Under the pieces are notes generated by a model. It had not been told where the DNA came from and ran no database searches. It worked only from the letters and a program-made list of their open reading frames with translations. A stretch of DNA of 17,756 nt. It comes from JBHPFQ01 sp042571625. Its GTDB lineage: Bacteria; Patescibacteriota; Minisyncoccia; Portnoybacterales; UBA2143. Where the stretch lies: the NCBI GenBank assembly GCA_042571625.1, contig JBHPFQ010000013.1, forward strand, positions 1 to 17,756, read 5' to 3'. A program made the translations under genes and the position numbers. The stretch's first letter is position 1. Each line of letters opens with the position of its first letter. Shown piece after piece: positions 1 through 7,656 of this stretch.

Positions 1-2293
1 GTTCTAAAGTTAATTCTTCAATTTTATCTTTAGAAATATTTTTTTCAATTTCTATTTTATCTCTGAACTTGCCATTAATTTGAATAATTAAATTGAATTT
101 CTCTTCTGTGATTAGTTTTTCATCATATTCAGGCCATTTCTGTAAAAAGATACTTTCTTTGTTGCCTAATTTTTCCCATAATTCCTCAGTAATATGAGGG
201 GCAAAAGGTGAAAGAAGTATAAGAAAACTTTTTATTGCTTTTTTATTGCGTTTAAAATCTTCATCATTTAAACAAACCATTAAAGAACTAATCGCCGTAT
301 TAAATTTAAATTCTTTAATATCCTCCGTAACTTTTTTAATTGTTTTATGAATTATTTTTAATTCTGAATTTTCTTCGCCTGAAATAGTCCAAACTCTATC
401 CAAAAATCTTTTCATTCCAATAAGCCCCTGAGTATTCCAACTAACTGGCTGATTAAATGGACCCATAAACATTTCATAAAGCCGCAAACTATCAGCTCCA
501 AACTTCGCAATCATATCGTCTGGATTTATCACATTATTCCAGCGCTTACTCATTTTTTTACCATCTTTTGCATTAATCAAACCGACATGAAGAAGTTTTT
601 TAAAAGGCTCTTTAGTTGAAACAATCCTAATGTCATATAAAAATTTATGCCAAAATCGCGCGTAAAGCAAATGACGAGTAGCATGTTCTGCCCCTCCAAC
701 ATATAAATCAACTGGCATCCAATATTTTTCTTTTTTACTTCCAATTAATTCCTTTTTATTTTCAGGATCAATATAACGCAAATAATACCAAGACGAACCA
801 GCCCATTGAGGCATTGTATTAGTTTCTCTTTTTGCCGGGCCCTTGCATTTAGGACATTTAGTATTAACCCATTCTTTCATTTTAGATAATGGAGATTCTC
901 CTGTTCCTGTTGGCTCGTATTGCTTAACATTTGGCAACTTAACCGGTAAATCTTTTTCAGGCACTGCTACTGCTCCACATTTTTCGCAATGAATAATTGG
1001 AATTGGCTCGCCCCAATATCTTTGTCTTGAAAAAACCCAATCCCGCATTTTATAATTTATCTTTTTTCTTCCAATTTTTTTCTTTATTAACCATCTTGCC
1101 ATTTCTTGTCTTGCTTTTGCTGAACTTAAACCCGTAAACTCTTCTGAATTAGCAAGGACGCCATCTTCTATAAAAACATTATTATTCTTCACATTATGAA
1201 TTGGATTTACAACATGAATAATTTTCAAATTATGCTTTTTAGCAAATTCCCAATCGCGATAATCATGAGCAGGCACTGCCATTACTGCCCCAGTTCCATA
1301 ATTGCCAAGAACATAATCTGCCACAAATAAAGGAATCTCTTGATTATTAAAAGGATTAACAACTTTAATTCCATTAAGTTCAACTCCTGTTTTTTCTTTT
1401 TGAAGTTCTGTTCTTTCTAAATCGCTCTTCTTTTTTGTTTCCGCAATATATTTTTGAACTTCTTTGTAATTTTTTATTTCAGATTTTAATTTTTCAATAA
1501 TTGGATGCTCCGGAGCGACAACCGCGTAAGTCATTCCAAAAGACGTATCAACTCGCGTAGTATAAACTTTTATTTTTTCATCGGAATTTTTAACAGACAT
1601 ATCAAATTCTACACCTTGCGAACGACTAATCCAATTTCTCTGCTGTTCAATAATTTCCGATTCCCAATCTAATAATTCTAAGTCTTTAAGCAATCTATCT
1701 GCATAAGCAGTCATTTTCAAAACCCACTGCCTCATTGGCTTTTTCTCTATTATTGAACCGCATCTTTCACATTTTCCATTTTCAATATCTTCATTAGCCA
1801 ATCCAGTTTTACAACTTGGACACCAATTAATCGGCTCATAAGATTCATAAGCTAATCCTTTTTTAAACATTTGTAAAAATATCCATTGAGTCCATTTATA
1901 ATATTCTGGATCGGTTGTATTTATTTCCTTTAACCAATCATAAGTAAAGCCAATCTTTTTTAATTGCTTTTTAAATCTTTTTATATTTTTCTCTACTGCT
2001 TCTCTCGGATGAACTTTATTCTTAATAGCGTAATTTTCCGCTGGCAAACCAAAAGCGTCCCAACCCATCGGATGCAAAACATTATATCCATTCAACATTT
2101 TGAATCTCGCCATTACATCTGTAGCGATGTATCCTTTGGGATGTCCAACATGCAAACCATCGCCAGAAGGATAAGGAAACATATCAAGACAATAAAATTT
2201 TTTCTTTTTAGAAGAATTCTTAGCTTCGTAAATCTTTTGCTCGTCCCATTTCTTCTGCCATTTCTTTTCAATTTTTTGAGGATTATACTTCAT
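1..2293 (-). CDS. leuS: Leucyl-tRNA synthetase, C-terminus cut by window edge
   Basis: LeuRS charges tRNA-Leu with leucine in the cytoplasm and is a class Ia synthetase. I translated it from the ATG at 2293, and the frame stays open to base 1 (764 codons). Visible in order: the HIGH motif as HVGH (residues 48-51) after FPYPSGDGL; a zinc-like CPSC...CERC pair; the CP1 editing domain with TTRVDTSFG and GTGAVMAVPAHDYRDWEF; a second Cys cluster (CEKCG, CPKC); WAGSSWYYLRY; and the KMSKS loop as KMSKR (580-584). The last visible part, INGKFRDKIEIEK, belongs to the C-terminal domain, so only about 35 residues should be missing. The editing motif reads TTRVDTSFG, where TTRPDTLFG is usual. The start lies 15 bases after the tatD stop, in a TAAAAAT-ATG context with no clear Shine-Dalgarno. 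It is probably co-transcribed with rsmI and tatD. Confidence 0.96.
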   Translation of the reverse strand, partial: MKYNPQKIEKKWQKKWDEQKIYEAKNSSKKKKFYCLDMFPYPSGDGLHVGHPKGYIATDVMARFKMLNGYNVLHPMGWDAFGLPAENYAIKNKVHPREAVEKNIKRFKKQLKKIGFTYDWLKEINTTDPEYYKWTQWIFLQMFKKGLAYESYEPINWCPSCKTGLANEDIENGKCERCGSIIEKKPMRQWVLKMTAYADRLLKDLELLDWESEIIEQQRNWISRSQGVEFDMSVKNSDEKIKVYTTRVDTSFGMTYAVVAPEHPIIEKLKSEIKNYKEVQKYIAETKKKSDLERTELQKEKTGVELNGIKVVNPFNNQEIPLFVADYVLGNYGTGAVMAVPAHDYRDWEFAKKHNLKIIHVVNPIHNVKNNNVFIEDGVLANSEEFTGLSSAKARQEMARWLIKKKIGRKKINYKMRDWVFSRQRYWGEPIPIIHCEKCGAVAVPEKDLPVKLPNVKQYEPTGTGESPLSKMKEWVNTKCPKCKGPAKRETNTMPQWAGSSWYYLRYIDPENKKELIGSKKEKYWMPVDLYVGGAEHATRHLLYARFWHKFLYDIRIVSTKEPFKKLLHVGLINAKDGKKMSKRWNNVINPDDMIAKFGADSLRLYEMFMGPFNQPVSWNTQGLIGMKRFLDRVWTISGEENSELKIIHKTIKKVTEDIKEFKFNTAISSLMVCLNDEDFKRNKKAIKSFLILLSPFAPHITEELWEKLGNKESIFLQKWPEYDEKLITEEKFNLIIQINGKFRDKIEIEKNISKDKIEELTLE

Positions 2294-2308
2294 ATTTTTA
2301 CCATCTTG

Positions 2309-3160
2309 TTATATCCCGAATAATTCCTTTGCATTATTAGTTGTCTGCTCGGCGACTTTATTAAAATCAATTTCTTTTATTCTGGCAATTTTTTCTGCCA
2401 CGTACCTAACATATGATGGCTCATTTCTTTTTCCACGCTCCGGAACAGGAGAAAGATATGGGCAATCTGTTTCTATTAAAATTTTATCCAAAGGAATTTC
2501 TTTAATAACATTATTATATTGTTCTGTAAAAGTAATTATTCCAGTAAAGCCAATATAAAATCCAATACTTAAAAACTTTTTAGCGATTTCCACATCCCCA
2601 GCAAAACAATGAACCACTCCTCTTAATGGACTGCCTCCGCCCGCGCCAGGACAAGCATACGGACAACTAGCGCACCCAGAAGAAAAAACGCTTAAAAGTT
2701 CAAATAAATCATCATACGCTTCTCTGCAATGAATGATAACTGGCTTATCAATTTGCCGAGCTAAATCCAATTGTTCTATAAAAACTTGCTTTTGATTATA
2801 TTTATCTTCTTCCTTCTCCGTCTGATGATAATCTAAACCTATTTCTCCGATTGCAACCACTTTTTTATCTTTGGCTAATTCTCTATATTTTTCCAAATCA
2901 AAAACCTCCTGCTTTGTAGAAAAATTTATATCATTCTTATCTTTAACTGTCTGTTCTCTTAAATGCGAAGGATGCAAACCAATTGCCGCGTAAACTCCTT
3001 TTTTATATTTTTGAGCATATTCAACAGCTCTTTTGCTAGTGCTATATTGGGCGCCAACTAAAATCATACAGATATCATTATCTAGAGCCCTCTTAATAAC
3101 CTGCGCTCCGTCATCCTTATAAGCATTAAAATTTACATGCGCGTGAGTATCTATTAACAT
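2309..3160 (-). CDS. tatD: TatD family metal-dependent hydrolase (DNase)
   Basis: TatD proteins are TIM-barrel metallohydrolases with 3'-5' exonuclease or DNase activity, and bacterial members are linked to DNA repair and turnover. The metal-site set is complete: DTHAH (H6, H8), GEIGLD (E106), IIHCRE (H144), VVHCF (H184) and ETDCPYL (D232). The length of 283 aa is slightly above the usual 255-265. The excess is a Cys/Pro/Gly-rich stretch at residues 161-180, just before VVHCF, encoded by a locally GC-rich segment (2631-2680 is 66% GC by count). That insertion is treated separately. The gene follows rsmI by 31 bases and precedes leuS by 15. The family is certain; the physiological substrate is not. 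Confidence 0.95.
   Translation of the reverse strand: MLIDTHAHVNFNAYKDDGAQVIKRALDNDICMILVGAQYSTSKRAVEYAQKYKKGVYAAIGLHPSHLREQTVKDKNDINFSTKQEVFDLEKYRELAKDKKVVAIGEIGLDYHQTEKEEDKYNQKQVFIEQLDLARQIDKPVIIHCREAYDDLFELLSVFSSGCASCPYACPGAGGGSPLRGVVHCFAGDVEIAKKFLSIGFYIGFTGIITFTEQYNNVIKEIPLDKILIETDCPYLSPVPERGKRNEPSYVRYVAEKIARIKEIDFNKVAEQTTNNAKELFGI
2621..2680 (-). other. In-frame GC-rich insertion inside tatD
   Basis: These 60 bases encode tatD residues 161-180. The segment contains three Cys, three consecutive Gly and a PLRG end, and falls between the barrel segment after IIHCRE and the VVHCF strand. Ordinary TatD proteins have a short surface loop here. The composition departs sharply from the AT-rich flanks. 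That fits a short sequence element inserted in frame, or a lineage-specific loop. The catalytic residues on both sides are kept. Confidence 0.6.
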
Positions 3161-3191
3161 AAATAAATATTAGCTAATTGCCAGATTAATT

Positions 3192-3884
3192 TCAAGACAC
3201 GATCACAACAAACTCACCTCTTACCTTATCATTTTTTACCTGTTCAATAACTTCTTTTATATCGCCACTATATACTTTTTCAAATTTTTTAGTTAATTCC
3301 TTGCATACGACAATCTGTTTTCTAAGTAATTCTATTGGTCGCTTCTCTTCATCCATGATGGCAAACAATTCTTCCAAAGATTTTAAAATCCGATGAGGCG
3401 ACTCATAAAATACAGACGTATATTTTGAATTAACAACTTCCTGAAAAAACTTTTTTCTTTTTTTCTTAACTGGCGGAAATCCAAAAAAAATAAATTTATC
3501 CGCAGATAATCCTGAAATACTCAAAGCAGATATTACTGCTGAAGGACCTGGGATAGAAATGATTTTTAAATCAGACATTTGCTCTCTTAAGTAACTTATC
3601 AATTTCGCTCCCGGATCGCTTATTCCAGGCGTTCCAGCATCAGAAACTAAAGCCAAATTTCTGCCCTGCTTTAATTGTCCTAAAATATATTCTAATTTAT
3701 TAAGCTTGCTATGCTGATGATAGCTTATTGTCTTTGATGTAATTTCATATTTATTTAATAATTTTTTCGTTATCCGCGTATCTTCACATAAGATCAAATC
3801 AACTTCCTTCAAAATTCTTAAGGCGCGCAAACTAATATCTTCCAAATTACCAATTGGCGTAGCTATTATATATAAATCACTCAT
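3192..3884 (-). CDS. rsmI: 16S rRNA (cytidine1402-2'-O)-methyltransferase
   Basis: RsmI uses S-adenosylmethionine to 2'-O-methylate C1402 of 16S rRNA in the decoding centre. The tetrapyrrole-methylase fold is clear. The N-terminal ATPIGNLEDIS leads into LRILKEVDLILCEDTR, followed by YHQHSK, ALVSDAGTPGISDPG and IPGPSAVISALSISG. At 230 aa it is shorter than E. coli RsmI (about 286 aa) because the small C-terminal domain is absent, as in many reduced genomes. The start ATG at 3884 has no Shine-Dalgarno, and a -10-like TATTAT lies only 8 bases upstream, so the message may be leaderless or nearly so. The gene heads rsmI-tatD-leuS and diverges from the plus-strand RNA gene. Confidence 0.95.
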   Translation of the reverse strand: MSDLYIIATPIGNLEDISLRALRILKEVDLILCEDTRITKKLLNKYEITSKTISYHQHSKLNKLEYILGQLKQGRNLALVSDAGTPGISDPGAKLISYLREQMSDLKIISIPGPSAVISALSISGLSADKFIFFGFPPVKKKRKKFFQEVVNSKYTSVFYESPHRILKSLEELFAIMDEEKRPIELLRKQIVVCKELTKKFEKVYSGDIKEVIEQVKNDKVRGEFVVIVS

Positions 3885-3888
3885 AATA

Positions 3889-3897
3889 TGTTATAAT
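3889..3897 (+). promoter_or_regulatory. Extended -10 promoter for the plus-strand RNA
   Basis: TGTTATAAT is a perfect extended -10 (TG-N-TATAAT). It sits 6 bases before A3904, exactly where the long RNA stem begins. No good -35 is visible, which is normal for extended -10 promoters. The same bases read on the minus strand give TATTAT/TATAAC just upstream of rsmI, so the site may be bidirectional. Confidence 0.7.
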
Positions 3898-3903
3898 AAA
3901 ATT

Positions 3904-4042
3904 AGCTTTATAGGGATGCTATGAATCTGGGTTAAGCAATTTTTAATGGGAATCTTATATTGTATCAGCTCGTGGGCTGATATTGCGGAAGCCCACCTGG
4001 ATTTATGCCAGATTCATTTGCGTCTCTCGTAAAGCTTTTTTT
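3904..4042 (+). ncRNA. Structured small RNA, family unassigned
   Basis: About 139 nt between a perfect extended -10 and a run of seven T. The ends pair in a long closing stem of 25 bp in three blocks: 3904-3910 with 4030-4036, 3912-3919 with 4020-4027 (two G-U pairs), and 3921-3930 with 4008-4017. The blocks are separated by 1- and 2-base bulges. The interior has two mutually exclusive helices: 3963-3969 with 3976-3982, or 3972-3978 with 3990-3996. GCAA 3936-3939 can pair with TTGC 3983-3986. The 5' interior strand (3940-3962) is largely unpaired. No open reading frame explains it. Long closing stem, internal bubble and apical hairpin together recall 6S RNA in outline, but I see no 6S sequence signature and it is shorter than the usual 180 nt or so. 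SRP RNA, tmRNA and RNase P signatures are absent. Confidence 0.7.
4020..4042 (+). terminator. 3' end of the small RNA
   Basis: The descending strand of the closing stem ends in TAAAGCT, which pairs with AGCTTTA at 3904-3910, and runs straight into seven T (4036-4042). The base of the RNA's own stem thus serves as an intrinsic terminator. Confidence 0.55.
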
Positions 4043-4051
4043 AATAAATTA

Positions 4052-4075
4052 AAAACGGACAATACTATCCGTTTT
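4052..4075 (-). terminator. Intrinsic terminator of the seven-gene operon
   Basis: AAAACGGA (4052-4059) pairs with TCCGTTTT (4068-4075) around an 8-base loop. The pairing extends further with one bulged A. On the minus strand the stem runs into TTTTTAATTT, 26 bases after the permease stop. It can also act on the plus strand as a backup behind the small RNA. Confidence 0.7.
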
Positions 4076-4100
4076 AATTATATCCAAATCTAAGATTACT

Positions 4101-5111
4101 CTATTTTTTAAAATCATTGGAAAGCTCATTAACAACTGCTGCTAAAGGAACAGATAGAATAATTCCTAATATTCCAGCCAGCTTCATGCCAATCAACATT
4201 ACTATAATGATAGTCACTGGATTAAGCCCAACAGTCCGCTTCATCACCTGAGGAACAATAACATAATTTTCCAATTGCTGAATAACAATATATAACATTA
4301 AAACTATAAACGCCAAAAAAGGTGATTGAGCAAAAGTTAAAATAACTGCTGGAATAGTAGAAACAATTGGTCCAAGATAAGGAATAATTTCCAAAAAACC
4401 TGCTATCAAAGATAAAAGCAAAGCATATTTAATTCCTAAAATAGAAAGACCAATATATGTTAAAGTTCCAATTATTAACATTAAAATCAATTGCCCTCTT
4501 AACCATCCACCTATTTTAATTTGAATTCTTTCAATCAAACTGGAAATATATGGCTTATGGCCATCAGGAGTTAAAGAAAGAATAAATTCTTTTACTCCTT
4601 TTTCCTGGACAGATAAATAAAATGAAATAACCACTACAACAACCGCAGAAAATACTCCGCCGAACAAATCAAAAATAGTAGTAAAAATATTTGAAGTTGC
4701 CTGCCCAAGTTTAGAGCTTGCTTGACTTAAAAGACTTTGCAAACTTGTTCCAATATTGTATTTTCCCCACCATTGTTGAACGCTTAATCCTACTTTTTCC
4801 ATTAAAGCTGGAAAATAACTTGCCAAGCTCCTGATTTGTTCAGTTAATGGAGGAATTATTAAAGAAATAACCAAACTAAACAATAAAAGAATAATTAAGT
4901 ATATAAAAGCCACTCCTAAAATACGAGGGACTTTTCTTTTTTTCAACCAATTAACAGGTCCACCAACAGCCGCCGCAACAACAACAGCCACAAAAACCAT
5001 TATTATAATATCCCTAATAATATAAGCAAAAAACAAACTCAAAGCAATTAAAACAACTTTTAAAATAGTTGAAGTTGAAATACTTATATACTCCGGATGA
5101 TTCCTTGTCAT
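4101..5111 (-). CDS. AI-2E family transporter (UPF0118 permease)
   Basis: A 336-aa polytopic membrane protein of the AI-2E transporter family (Pfam PF01594). Members include E. coli TqsA (autoinducer-2 export) and various ion or sporulation-related permeases. Visible: two N-terminal hydrophobic helices (about residues 13-50), a third near 63-86, an amphipathic central region (about 87-140), then helices ending in the conserved GFLEIIPYLGPIVSTIPA and LGIILSVPLAAVVNEL segments. The start ATG shares four bases with the stop of the M16 gene (ATGA), implying translational coupling. It is the last gene of the operon. The substrate cannot be read from the sequence, and AI-2 export should not be assumed. 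Confidence 0.9.
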   Translation of the reverse strand: MTRNHPEYISISTSTILKVVLIALSLFFAYIIRDIIIMVFVAVVVAAAVGGPVNWLKKRKVPRILGVAFIYLIILLLFSLVISLIIPPLTEQIRSLASYFPALMEKVGLSVQQWWGKYNIGTSLQSLLSQASSKLGQATSNIFTTIFDLFGGVFSAVVVVVISFYLSVQEKGVKEFILSLTPDGHKPYISSLIERIQIKIGGWLRGQLILMLIIGTLTYIGLSILGIKYALLLSLIAGFLEIIPYLGPIVSTIPAVILTFAQSPFLAFIVLMLYIVIQQLENYVIVPQVMKRTVGLNPVTIIIVMLIGMKLAGILGIILSVPLAAVVNELSNDFKK

Positions 5112-6373
5112 ATTTTTAACAATTTATTAAATCTATCTTTATTTTTAAATGGACCAATCAAGGCCAAATTAAGTTTTTCTGGCCTAAATATATCCTTAGC
5201 CACTCTTTGAATATCGTTAATAGTTACTGCGTCAATTTTAGCAAATTTACTCTCAAGCGTCAAAATCTTGTTTGTCATTAATTCCTGAAAACCAATAAAT
5301 GAAGCCTGTGAATCAGAAGATTCCATGTCAATTAATGCACTGCCCTTAGTATAATCCTTTGCCTTTTGCAACTCCGACTGGGTAATTTTTCTTTCTGATA
5401 TTTTCTTATATTCTTTTAAAATACTTTTAATCGCTCTGTCTACTCTTTTATTATCCACTCCAGCTTGTGTAACTAAAGAACCTGTATCAGTATCCGCGTA
5501 AATCCCTGTTTTAATATAATAAGCAAGCCCTTGTCTCTCGCGAACCGAAATAAACATTCTAGAACTCATATTTCCACCTAAAATAGTCCCTAACAATCCT
5601 AATGCATATTTATCAGGATGAAAAATATCATATGCCCTGACCCCCAAATGTAGATATGTCTGATCTGTTTTCTTATAATAAATAAGCGCTTCCGGCTTAT
5701 TCTGATGCTCTTTAACGGGCAATTTATCTTTTACTTCTTTTGTATTTATTGTCTTAAAATATTTCTTAGCCTTTTTAATAGCTAATTCATTTTTAATATT
5801 TCCAGCAATCACTACAACTGTATTTTTAGAAGAATAATGATTCTCAAGATATTTTATAAATTCTTCTCTTTTTAAATTTTTAATATTATCTTTAGTCCCA
5901 ATAACTTTCCAACCGGCAGGTTGATCACCATATAAGAGTTCCATCCATAAATCGCCTATATATCGCATTGGCATATCTAGATACATATTTAACTCTTCAA
6001 TAATTGTTCCTTTTTCTTTTTCAATTTCCTCTGATTTTATTTGCGAATTTAAAAAAATATCAGACACCCAATCTAATGCTAAATCCAAATAATTATTACT
6101 AACTTTTGCCCAATAACCAGTATATTCCTGCGTAGTAAAAGCATTATATTCTCCCCCAACTCTATCTAATGATTCACTTATAGCCAAAGTATCTGGCCTT
6201 TTCCTAGTCCCCTTAAAAAATATATGCTCTAAAAAATGAGAAAGACCATTAATATCTTTTGTCTCGTATTTAGATCCTGTTTTAACTAAAACTAAAACAG
6301 AAACCGTTTTTGTTCCCTCCATCGGCGATGTTAAAATCCTTAATCCGTTTTTAAGTGTTGTTTTTTTATACAT
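5108..6373 (-). CDS. M16B zinc peptidase (processing-peptidase-like)
   Basis: A 421-aa insulinase/M16 metallopeptidase of the single-chain, two-domain type related to the mitochondrial processing peptidase beta subunit. The inverted zinc motif is intact as HFLEH (H46, E49, H50), with a distal Glu in TIIEELNMYLDMP (E126 or E127). The C-terminal half carries the RERQGLAYYIKTG...DTG motif that helps bind substrate. No signal peptide is visible, so it is probably cytoplasmic or envelope-associated. The start overlaps the glyS stop by 8 bases and has a Shine-Dalgarno-like AGAGGAT inside the last glyS codons, 9 bases before the ATG. The next gene, the permease, starts in its stop codon. The substrate is unknown. 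Confidence 0.93.
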   Translation of the reverse strand: MYKKTTLKNGLRILTSPMEGTKTVSVLVLVKTGSKYETKDINGLSHFLEHIFFKGTRKRPDTLAISESLDRVGGEYNAFTTQEYTGYWAKVSNNYLDLALDWVSDIFLNSQIKSEEIEKEKGTIIEELNMYLDMPMRYIGDLWMELLYGDQPAGWKVIGTKDNIKNLKREEFIKYLENHYSSKNTVVVIAGNIKNELAIKKAKKYFKTINTKEVKDKLPVKEHQNKPEALIYYKKTDQTYLHLGVRAYDIFHPDKYALGLLGTILGGNMSSRMFISVRERQGLAYYIKTGIYADTDTGSLVTQAGVDNKRVDRAIKSILKEYKKISERKITQSELQKAKDYTKGSALIDMESSDSQASFIGFQELMTNKILTLESKFAKIDAVTINDIQRVAKDIFRPEKLNLALIGPFKNKDRFNKLLKI

Positions 6374-7655
6374 GTAATTTATCCTCTAAATAATTTTCTA
6401 ATTTATTAATCTCAATTCTTTCTTGCTTCATTGTATCTCTGTCGCGAACAGTAACATCATTTCTCTCTAAGCTATCAAAATCAACAGTTATGCAATAAGG
6501 AGTGCCAATTTCATCCTGCCGGCGATAACGCTTGCCAATATTCCCATTATCATCAAATTCGCAAGCAAATTTTTGTTTTAATAAATTAAATACTTCTCTT
6601 GCCTTACCAACTAATTTTGCCTTGTTCTTGAGTAATGGGAATACTGCAACTTTATAAGGCGCCATATTCGATTTAAGTTTTAAAACAATTCTTATCTCTC
6701 CATTGTCTAATTTTTCTTCCACATATGCCTCTGTTAAAATCGCCAATAAAGTTCTATCAACTCCAAACGTCGGCTCAATTGTATGAGGAATATATTTCTT
6801 TTTTTCTTGAGCATCAAAATAATCTAAATTATGGCATGATAAATCGTAATCAGTTCGATATGCGACTGCCCATAGTTCTCCTCTGCCAAAAGCATATTTA
6901 TATTCAATATCAACTGTCCTTTTAGAATAAAAAGCTCTTTCGTCTTTTTTAATTTCATTATTATAAAAATTATTTTTACTCAAACCAATTTTTTCAGCAA
7001 ATCCATAAATACAATCAAGCCAATTATCAAATATATTTTTCCAGTCAGCATCAGGACTAATAAAATATTCTATTTCCATTTGTTCAAATTCCAATGTTCT
7101 AAAAATAAACTGACCTGCTGTAATTTCATTACGAAATGCTTTTCCTATCTGACCAATACCAAAAGGAATTTTTTTGTTTGTAGAATCAACAACATTTTTA
7201 AAATTAACAAAAATCGCTTGCGCTGTTTCCGGACGAAGATAAGCTATTAAACCATCTTTTTCCACTGAACCTATAACTGTCTTAAACATACCACTAAAAG
7301 TTTTTGGCTCCGTAAGTTTTCCTCCGCAATCAGGACATTTAGAAGAATTTTTTAATTTATCTGGACGAAAACGATGATGACATTTCTTACATTCAACTAA
7401 AGCATCCTTAAAGTTCTTAACATGACCGCTTGCTTCCCAAACTTTTGGATTTAATATTATTCCTCCATCCAAGCCAACTATATCTTCTCTATCCTGCACA
7501 AAATACTTCCACCATTCCTTTTTAATATTATTTTTTAATTCCACGCCCAAAGGACCATAGTCATAAGAATTAGCCAATCCTCCATAAATTTCCGATGAAG
7601 GAAAAATAAACCCACGACGCTTGCAAAGAGAAATAATTTTTTCCATAGTTACCAT
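6366..7655 (-). CDS. glyS: Glycyl-tRNA synthetase, alpha2 (eukaryote-like) type
   Basis: Class II GlyRS that charges tRNA-Gly, single-chain dimeric form. Visible: N-terminal MEKIISLCKRRGFIFPSSEIYGG and YDYGPLG; a zinc-like pair CKKC...CPDCGG; GMFKT...YLRPETAQAIFVNF; motif 2 FRNEITAGQFIFRTLEFEQME; motif 3 with EPTFGVDRTLLAIL; and a C-terminal anticodon-binding domain (APYKVAVFPLLK...). I chose the ATG at 7655 (MVTMEK, 429 aa). It follows the upstream stop as TAATATG, and homologous proteins begin at this block. The ATG at 7646 is the alternative. An in-frame start at 7718 would add 21 residues unlike GlyRS and overlap the neighbouring gene. Confidence 0.95.
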   Translation of the reverse strand: MVTMEKIISLCKRRGFIFPSSEIYGGLANSYDYGPLGVELKNNIKKEWWKYFVQDREDIVGLDGGIILNPKVWEASGHVKNFKDALVECKKCHHRFRPDKLKNSSKCPDCGGKLTEPKTFSGMFKTVIGSVEKDGLIAYLRPETAQAIFVNFKNVVDSTNKKIPFGIGQIGKAFRNEITAGQFIFRTLEFEQMEIEYFISPDADWKNIFDNWLDCIYGFAEKIGLSKNNFYNNEIKKDERAFYSKRTVDIEYKYAFGRGELWAVAYRTDYDLSCHNLDYFDAQEKKKYIPHTIEPTFGVDRTLLAILTEAYVEEKLDNGEIRIVLKLKSNMAPYKVAVFPLLKNKAKLVGKAREVFNLLKQKFACEFDDNGNIGKRYRRQDEIGTPYCITVDFDSLERNDVTVRDRDTMKQERIEINKLENYLEDKLHV

Positions 7656-7656
7656 A

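Noticed and set aside
1964..2323. A 119-codon plus-strand open frame
   Set aside because: It lies opposite the start of leuS, which is certain from its motifs, and its translation is a phenylalanine- and leucine-rich string typical of antisense to AT-rich coding sequence.
3931..4007. TPP riboswitch suggested by CACCTGG...TGCCAG
   Set aside because: The CTGAGA box and the ordered thi-box helices are missing, and no thiamine gene is nearby.
3904..4042. SRP RNA, tmRNA or RNase P RNA identity for the plus-strand RNA
   Set aside because: The SRP GGAA-tetraloop core, the tmRNA acceptor and tag frame, and RNase P conserved segments could not be found.
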